From Archangium lipolyticum (GTDB lineage: Bacteria; Myxococcota; Myxococcia; Myxococcales; Myxococcaceae), in assembly GCF_024623785.1 (NCBI RefSeq), contig NZ_JANKBZ010000002.1:434001-498000 (forward strand): 64,000 bases of DNA, written 5' to 3'. The position numbers were made by a program, and so were the translations under genes. The notes under the pieces were generated by a model, which was given only the letters and a program-made list of their open reading frames with translations, did no database searches and was not told the DNA's origin. Position 1 is the stretch's first letter. Each line of letters opens with the position of its first letter. This document shows, one piece after another, positions 59,515 to 64,000 of the stretch.

Positions 59515-59841
59515 TCAGTGCAGCCAGCGGTTGGGCGTGCCAGGGAAGGCCATGAGCGGCGCGAGCTCCACCACCTGGACACGACTGTCCGCTGGGGAAC
59601 CTTCCTGAAGGACTGAAAGGATTTCCGCCATGCTGGCCAGCGGAGCGACGGTCCACATCCGCCGCAGCTGCTCGTCGGTGATCTCGCCCAGCAGCTCGCC
59701 GCGCACCTCATCCACCACGGGCAGTTGACGCACCCCGTACTGCTGCATCACTCGGAGCGCGGCCACCACCGTGTCCTGTGCGAACAGCATGACCGCCCCC
59801 ACGACCCGCGCCTCCACCTCGTCCTGCCCTCGCCCGTCCAC
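59515..59841 (-). CDS. Small CBS-domain protein
   Basis: 108 residues from GTG 59841 (GGAGGTCGGGGC upstream). One and a half CBS motifs are readable: VVAALRVMQQYGVRQLPVVD and GELLGEITDEQLRRM. CBS pairs bind adenosine nucleotides; a single motif here would need to dimerise. It lies directly upstream of the AsmA-like gene, probably one transcript. Partner enzyme unknown. Confidence 0.75.
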   Translation of the reverse strand: MDGRGQDEVEARVVGAVMLFAQDTVVAALRVMQQYGVRQLPVVDEVRGELLGEITDEQLRRMWTVAPLASMAEILSVLQEGSPADSRVQVVELAPLMAFPGTPNRWLH

Positions 59842-59997
59842 GCCCCGACCTCCAACCGTGTGACTCCCGCTACCTGCTACCTAGCAATCCCCCTGCCATG
59901 GCTCGCACGGCTCGCGGGTCGACCCAGGAAAGCTGGAAAACGCAGTAAACGCGAATTACAAGGAGGCACATCCTCATCAACGAAAGGGAGCACGACC

Positions 59998-61833
59998 GTG
60001 GGCAATCGTCGATGTGAGGCAATGCCATGGGGGAGAGGCCGGCAGCTGACAGTCGCGGCAATGGCCGCCACGCTCATCGCATGCGGGGTGGAGGCGGGCG
60101 GGCCGGAGGAACCCCCGGGAGCGGCGCGGCAGTCGCTCACGACCCTGAATCCGTCGGAGGACTCCTACGCCCATGAGAGCAATGCCTCGTCCAACTACGG
60201 CTCGAGCACGTCGCTGTACGTCAAGAACGACGTGGGCGTGAGCCGTCATGCCTATCTGAAGTTCAATCTGAGCGGCGTCTCCGGCGTGACGAGCGCCAGA
60301 TTGAGGGTGTACGGCAGTGCGTCGTCGACCACGACGCTGACGGCCTCCCAGACGACGGACACCTGGACGGAGTCGACCCTCACCTGGGCCAACAAGCCGG
60401 CCGTGGGCAGCCTGGTGGGGAGTGTGCCGATCAACACCACCGCGATGTATTACGAGATCGACGTGACGTCCTACGTGAGCGCCCAGGCGGGCGGAGACGG
60501 CACCGTCTCGTTCGTGCTGCAGGAGACCGTGGGGAAGTACACCACGCTGAACAGCAGCGAGAATGCCTCGAACCCTCCGCGGTTGGAGATCACCGCCGAC
60601 GGTGGCGGAGGTGGTGACACCCAGGCTCCCTCGGTGCCCACGAATCTCAAGGCCTCCGTGGTGTCCAGCAGCCAGCTCGACTTGAGCTGGAGCGCCTCGA
60701 CGGACAACGTGGGGGTGACGGGCTATGACCTCTATCGCAACGGCGCGTTCCTCAAGAACGTCAGTGGCACCTCGACGAGCGATACGGGACTGGCGGCCTC
60801 GACGACCTACAGCTACTCCGTGAAGGCCCGGGACGCCGCGGGCAATGTCTCCGCTGGCAGCAACACGGTCAGCGCGACCACCTCGAGCGGTGGCTCGACC
60901 TCCTGCGCGAATGCGCTGACGACGACCACCGCCATCCAGAACGCGATGAAGAGCGCGGCTCCGGGCGCCATCATCCTCATCGCTCCGGGGACCTATACCG
61001 GGAACCGTGGCACCAGCGGCGATCCCGGCGGTCAGGGATTGTTCTACTCGGGCCAGAGCGGCACGTCCTCCAGCCCGATCGTCCTGAAGAGCTGCGATCC
61101 GGCGAATCCCGCCACCCTTCGCGGTACCGCGGTCAACGATGGCTCCTACGGCATCCATCTGACCGGAGACTTCTGGCAGATCCGCGACCTCATCATCACC
61201 AACGCGCAGAAGGGGGTGATGATCGACAACGGCAACCGCAACGTGCTGAGCAACCTCGAGGTCCACCTCATCGGCGATGAGGGCGTGCACTTCCGCGACG
61301 GCAGCTCCTACAACACCCTGGAGCATTCGAGGATCCACGACACCGGCAGGTATCAGGCGGGCTACGGCGAAGGCGCCTATGTCGGCTCCGATGCCAGCTC
61401 GGCGTATGAGCACGTCGTCATCGGCAACGTCATCCGATACACGAACTTCGATGGAGGCATCACGGCGGAGCACATCGACATCAAGGAAGGCGCGGACGGC
61501 ACCGTCGTGGAGCACTGCACCTTCAACGGTACGGGTATCTCCGGAGCCAACAGCGCCGACAGCTTCGTGGACGTGAAGGGGGTCAACACCGTCGTCCGGT
61601 ACAACCAGGGCTTCCGGAACGGGAATGCCTCGGTCGTGGATGCCTTCCAGGTCCGCACGCACGGCACGGGTTACGCGACGGGCGTGAACAACGGCTTCCA
61701 CGACAACACCGTGGACCTGGATGGTTCAGCGGGCTACGTGGTGTACGCCACGAGCGCGACCCAGGGCACGACCGCGCGCAATGACGTCCGGATCGGCGGC
61801 GGGAACCTCTACAACGTCAATGTGAACAGGTGA
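59998..61833 (+). CDS. DNRLRE/FN3/parallel-beta-helix lipoprotein, possible polysaccharide lyase
   Basis: 611 residues from GTG 59998. A lipoprotein signal ends ATLIAC. A DNRLRE-type beta-sandwich (SEDSYAHESNASSNYGSSTS to ...ASNPPRLEIT, about 45-205) is followed by an FN3 domain (APSVPTNLKASVVSSSQLDL to VSATTSSGG). A right-handed parallel beta-helix then fills the C-terminal 300 residues (ILIAPGTYTGNRG, GIHLTGDFWQIRDLIITNAQ, VMIDNGNRNVLSNLEVHLIG, EHIDIKEGADGTVVEHC). Beta-helix proteins of this type include polysaccharide lyases and glycosidases. The alternative start is ATG 60022. Confidence 0.85.
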   Translation: MGNRRCEAMPWGRGRQLTVAAMAATLIACGVEAGGPEEPPGAARQSLTTLNPSEDSYAHESNASSNYGSSTSLYVKNDVGVSRHAYLKFNLSGVSGVTSARLRVYGSASSTTTLTASQTTDTWTESTLTWANKPAVGSLVGSVPINTTAMYYEIDVTSYVSAQAGGDGTVSFVLQETVGKYTTLNSSENASNPPRLEITADGGGGGDTQAPSVPTNLKASVVSSSQLDLSWSASTDNVGVTGYDLYRNGAFLKNVSGTSTSDTGLAASTTYSYSVKARDAAGNVSAGSNTVSATTSSGGSTSCANALTTTTAIQNAMKSAAPGAIILIAPGTYTGNRGTSGDPGGQGLFYSGQSGTSSSPIVLKSCDPANPATLRGTAVNDGSYGIHLTGDFWQIRDLIITNAQKGVMIDNGNRNVLSNLEVHLIGDEGVHFRDGSSYNTLEHSRIHDTGRYQAGYGEGAYVGSDASSAYEHVVIGNVIRYTNFDGGITAEHIDIKEGADGTVVEHCTFNGTGISGANSADSFVDVKGVNTVVRYNQGFRNGNASVVDAFQVRTHGTGYATGVNNGFHDNTVDLDGSAGYVVYATSATQGTTARNDVRIGGGNLYNVNVNR

Positions 61834-61868
61834 GAGAGGGGGGCCGGCAACCCCGGCCCTCGCCTCTC
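61834..61868. terminator. GC hairpin between convergent genes
   Basis: GAGAGG-GGGGCCGG-caac-CCGGCCC-CCTCTC forms an extended stem with one internal bulge. It begins directly after the stop of the beta-helix gene and reaches the stop of the glycosyltransferase gene, so it would terminate both. Confidence 0.55.
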
Positions 61869-63237
61869 AGGGCTTCGCGTCGCGCAACCACCAGATGGAG
61901 TAGGTGTGCATGCGCCGCCCGCGGAAGTCGGCGGGCAGCTCCACCGGGCCCTCCACCGAGGAGAAGCGCGCGGTCAGCTCCTCGGGAGGTGTCTCTCCAT
62001 TGGAGACCCAGAGCGCATCACGTCCCGGGGCCACCTCGGGCTCCGGCCAGAGGTCGTACTGGCTGCGGCGGGCCTGGCCCGCGGTGTCCGTGGTGAGCCC
62101 GGAGTAGTAGGCCACCTCGGAGGCGAGCTGGTAGCTGGGCGCGTACGCCACCGCCACCTCGTCGCGCGTGAGCCCGGGGAAGAGCCGCGAGGGCTCGCCG
62201 AGCCCGGTCAGCTCCGCCCAGCCGTGGGTGCGCATCAGGATGACGTCCCGCTCGAAGCTCAGCACGGGGAAGAGGATGTGCGAGGTCACCGCGAGCACCA
62301 CGGCCACGTTGGCCAGCGCCGCGGCGCGGAACCACCCGGGGCGCATGCCGGCGATTCCCACGCACGCGGAGAGGTAGGCCGCCGCGGGCCAGTTGGCCTC
62401 GCCCCGGGTGCGGATCGCCGCGTAGCCGAACAGGAGGAGTGGCACGGCCGCCGCCGCCCGGAGGAGGAATTGCTCCCTGGGTCCACGCAGGACGTACACC
62501 GCCGTGAGCGGGAACAGCACCGCGCCCCCGAGCGCGAGCTGGCCCGCGAGGAACTCGCCGAAGGTGGGCCACCCGCCCGTGCCTTCGAGGCCGTGCTTGA
62601 GCTGGAAGGCGAAGCCCACCCAGTCGTGCCGGGCGTTCCACAGCACCACGGGCAGGAAGAGGAGCACGCCGAGGAGCGCGGTGAGCCACGCTCCGGCCGG
62701 CAGGCGGCGCGCGCGCACGCAGGCGACGACGAAGGCCGCGGCGAGCAGCACCCCCGGGTACTTGGACAGCAGCGCCAGTCCACAGGCCAGCCCCGCGAGC
62801 ACCCACCGCTCGCGGTACAGGGCCCAGAGCGCCAGCACCCAGCAGAGCAGCAGGGGCGTGTCCGGGGTGGCCCACACGCCGGCGAGGATGCCCGCGGGCA
62901 CGACGCTCCACAGGGCCGCCGCGCGCCAGGCCGCCGCGCGCTGGCCGTACACGTCCCGGGCGAAGCCCCACACGGCCGCCACGGTGCCCGCCCCGCACAG
63001 CAGCGCCGTGAGCCGCACCCCGAGCACCGCGATGAGCCAGGCCACCAGGGGCGGGTGGTCGTAGTAGCCCCCGGCGAGGTTCCGGGCCCATTGCCAGTAG
63101 TAGGCCTCGTCGAAGTAGGTGTCCGTGCCGAGCGCGAGCACGAGCCGCACCCCGAGGCTCACCGCCAGCAGCACGAAGCTGAGCGTCAGGGGGGAGGGGG
63201 CTCGGGTGGGGAGGGGCTCGGCCACGACCCTGGACAA
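61867..63237 (-). CDS. GT-C membrane glycosyltransferase (PMT/ArnT-like, GT39/GT83 type)
   Basis: 456 residues with about ten membrane helices. The first periplasmic loop carries [21 protein letters not shown], in which DEAYY is the catalytic DxD/DE motif of polyprenyl-phosphate-dependent GT-C enzymes, followed by [10 protein letters not shown]. The helical core has [13 protein letters not shown] and [12 protein letters not shown]. It would transfer a sugar from a lipid carrier to a protein or lipid in the periplasm. The start is TTG 63237 or GTG 63225; neither has a strong site. Confidence 0.88.
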   Translation of the reverse strand: MSRVVAEPLPTRAPSPLTLSFVLLAVSLGVRLVLALGTDTYFDEAYYWQWARNLAGGYYDHPPLVAWLIAVLGVRLTALLCGAGTVAAVWGFARDVYGQRAAAWRAAALWSVVPAGILAGVWATPDTPLLLCWVLALWALYRERWVLAGLACGLALLSKYPGVLLAAAFVVACVRARRLPAGAWLTALLGVLLFLPVVLWNARHDWVGFAFQLKHGLEGTGGWPTFGEFLAGQLALGGAVLFPLTAVYVLRGPREQFLLRAAAAVPLLLFGYAAIRTRGEANWPAAAYLSACVGIAGMRPGWFRAAALANVAVVLAVTSHILFPVLSFERDVILMRTHGWAELTGLGEPSRLFPGLTRDEVAVAYAPSYQLASEVAYYSGLTTDTAGQARRSQYDLWPEPEVAPGRDALWVSNGETPPEELTARFSSVEGPVELPADFRGRRMHTYSIWWLRDAKP

Positions 63238-63350
63238 AGCGCAACCGGGAGCGTTTGCCCAGTCCCTTTTGGAACACGGACCTCCAGAGGAGCTTGCCCG
63301 CGCGGCGGGTGCCTCTTATCTCGTTGGGCCCCCTGCCTCAGGAGCGTCCC

Positions 63351-64000
63351 ATGGCCCAGATTCCGCCGTCCGGTGCGAACAACCGCCTCGCGCGAGAGCC
63401 CTCGCCGTACCTGCGCCAGCACGCCTCGAATCCGGTGGACTGGTACCCCTGGGGGGAGGAGGCCTTCGCGCGGGCCCGGGCGGAGAACAAGCCGCTGCTC
63501 CTCTCCGTGGGCTACTCCGCCTGCCACTGGTGCCATGTGATGGCGCACGAGTCCTTCGAGAATCCGGACATCGCCCGGTTGATGAACGAGTGGTTCATCA
63601 ACGTGAAGGTGGACCGCGAGGAGCGGCCGGACGTGGATCAGATCTACCAGGGCGTGGTGCAGCTGATGGGGCAGGGGGGCGGGTGGCCGCTGACGGTGTT
63701 CCTCACGCCGGACCTGCTGCCCTTCTACGGGGGCACGTACTTCCCGCCGGATGACAGGTACGGGCGGCCGGGCTTCCCCAAGGTATTGCAGGCGCTGCAC
63801 GAGGCCTGGGTGACGAAGCGGGAGGAGGTGCTGCGTCAGTCGGAGGAGTTCCGCGAGGGGCTGGGTGAGCTGGCGGGCTACGGCCTGGACGCGGTGCCGG
63901 CGGCGCTGGCGCCCGAGGACCTCGTGGCGATGGGCGGGTCCCTGCTGAAGCGGGTGGACGGGGTGAACGGGGGCTTTGGCGGAGCGCCCAAGTTCCCCAA
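63351..64000 (+). CDS. DUF255 thioredoxin-domain protein (YyaL/SPATA20-like), cut by window end
   Basis: ATG 63351 follows GGAG by six bases. The first 215 residues are in the window: [20 protein letters not shown], then [20 protein letters not shown] with the redox-like CHWCH motif, [19 protein letters not shown] and [16 protein letters not shown]. This is the N-terminal thioredoxin-like domain of the DUF255 family (about 650-700 residues, with a C-terminal alpha/alpha barrel outside the window). Role in the cell is not established. Confidence 0.93.
   Translation, partial: MAQIPPSGANNRLAREPSPYLRQHASNPVDWYPWGEEAFARARAENKPLLLSVGYSACHWCHVMAHESFENPDIARLMNEWFINVKVDREERPDVDQIYQGVVQLMGQGGGWPLTVFLTPDLLPFYGGTYFPPDDRYGRPGFPKVLQALHEAWVTKREEVLRQSEEFREGLGELAGYGLDAVPAALAPEDLVAMGGSLLKRVDGVNGGFGGAPKFP

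Noticed and set aside
1-64000. CRISPR array, rRNA operon, transposase or phage integrase
   Set aside because: No regularly spaced short repeats, no rRNA sequence, and no reading frame with DDE or tyrosine/serine recombinase motifs were seen.

Overview
The window is high-GC DNA from a myxobacterium, most likely a Cystobacterineae member of the Archangium/Cystobacter/Melittangium type. I infer this from the marker families: MYXO-CTERM-like C-terminal anchors, many large Sec/lipoprotein surface proteins, a SitA-like lipoprotein toxin with an Imm52-type immunity gene, a bacterial Thg1-like protein, an ECF sigma/anti-sigma/caspase-fold operon, and an EF-G paralogue. I saw no rRNA gene, no complete tRNA gene and no CRISPR array.

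Layout. 1-5.9 kb: truncated ASH-repeat lipoprotein, alpha/beta hydrolase, small ORF, and an aldo/keto reductase divergent from an XRE-cupin regulator. 5.9-13.5 kb is an accessory island. It holds a UPF1-like helicase, a tmRNA-like 3' end, a lipoprotein REase toxin with its immunity gene, a nearly exact direct repeat of the 5' part of the helicase gene (1,149 bp, so the toxin module is bracketed by direct repeats), and an HNH/ATPase pair of the Septu (PtuB/PtuA) type. 13.5-15.9 kb is a gene graveyard: a broken erythromycin-esterase-like lipoprotein, a frameshifted Pro/Lys-rich gene and a STAS fragment. 15.9-21.3 kb: a hypothetical protein, a hydrolase, AraC and LysR regulators, and a response-regulator remnant. 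21.4-30.1 kb carries secreted proteins: an Ig-like lipoprotein, a PQQ-sugar-dehydrogenase-like MYXO-CTERM protein, a GH18 chitinase and a metallophosphoesterase.

30.4-35.8 kb concerns protein synthesis and folding: a trigger-factor-like protein without the ribosome-binding domain, next to an Ala/Lys-rich protein, and an EF-G paralogue with a long leader. 36.0-39.9 kb is a tightly coupled sigma/anti-sigma/caspase/lipoprotein operon. 39.9-41.8 kb: PPK2 and an AAA ATPase. 42.0-49.8 kb: two giant surface lipoproteins (ELWxxDGT plus HYR; FN3 plus FG-GAP). 50.0-53.3 kb: an acyl-CoA-dehydrogenase-like flavoprotein coupled to a BTAD/ATPase regulator. 53.4-54.6 kb: a P-loop kinase overlapping a Thg1-like 3'-5' polymerase, a candidate RNA-repair pair. 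54.6-57.9 kb: a transglutaminase-like protein and DUF350, divergent from a TIGR04222-type Gly/Cys-rich membrane protein whose stop codon overlaps the start of a DUF692 enzyme. 57.9-64 kb: an AsmA-like protein, a CBS protein, a parallel-beta-helix lipoprotein, a GT-C glycosyltransferase and a truncated DUF255 thioredoxin-domain protein.

The strongest candidates for undescribed biology are the repeat-bracketed toxin/immunity module, the DUF692 enzyme with a possible in-cis Cys-rich substrate, the kinase plus Thg1 pair, and the sigma/anti-sigma/caspase operon. No database search was run. Family names rest on motifs I could read and on memory of the families.
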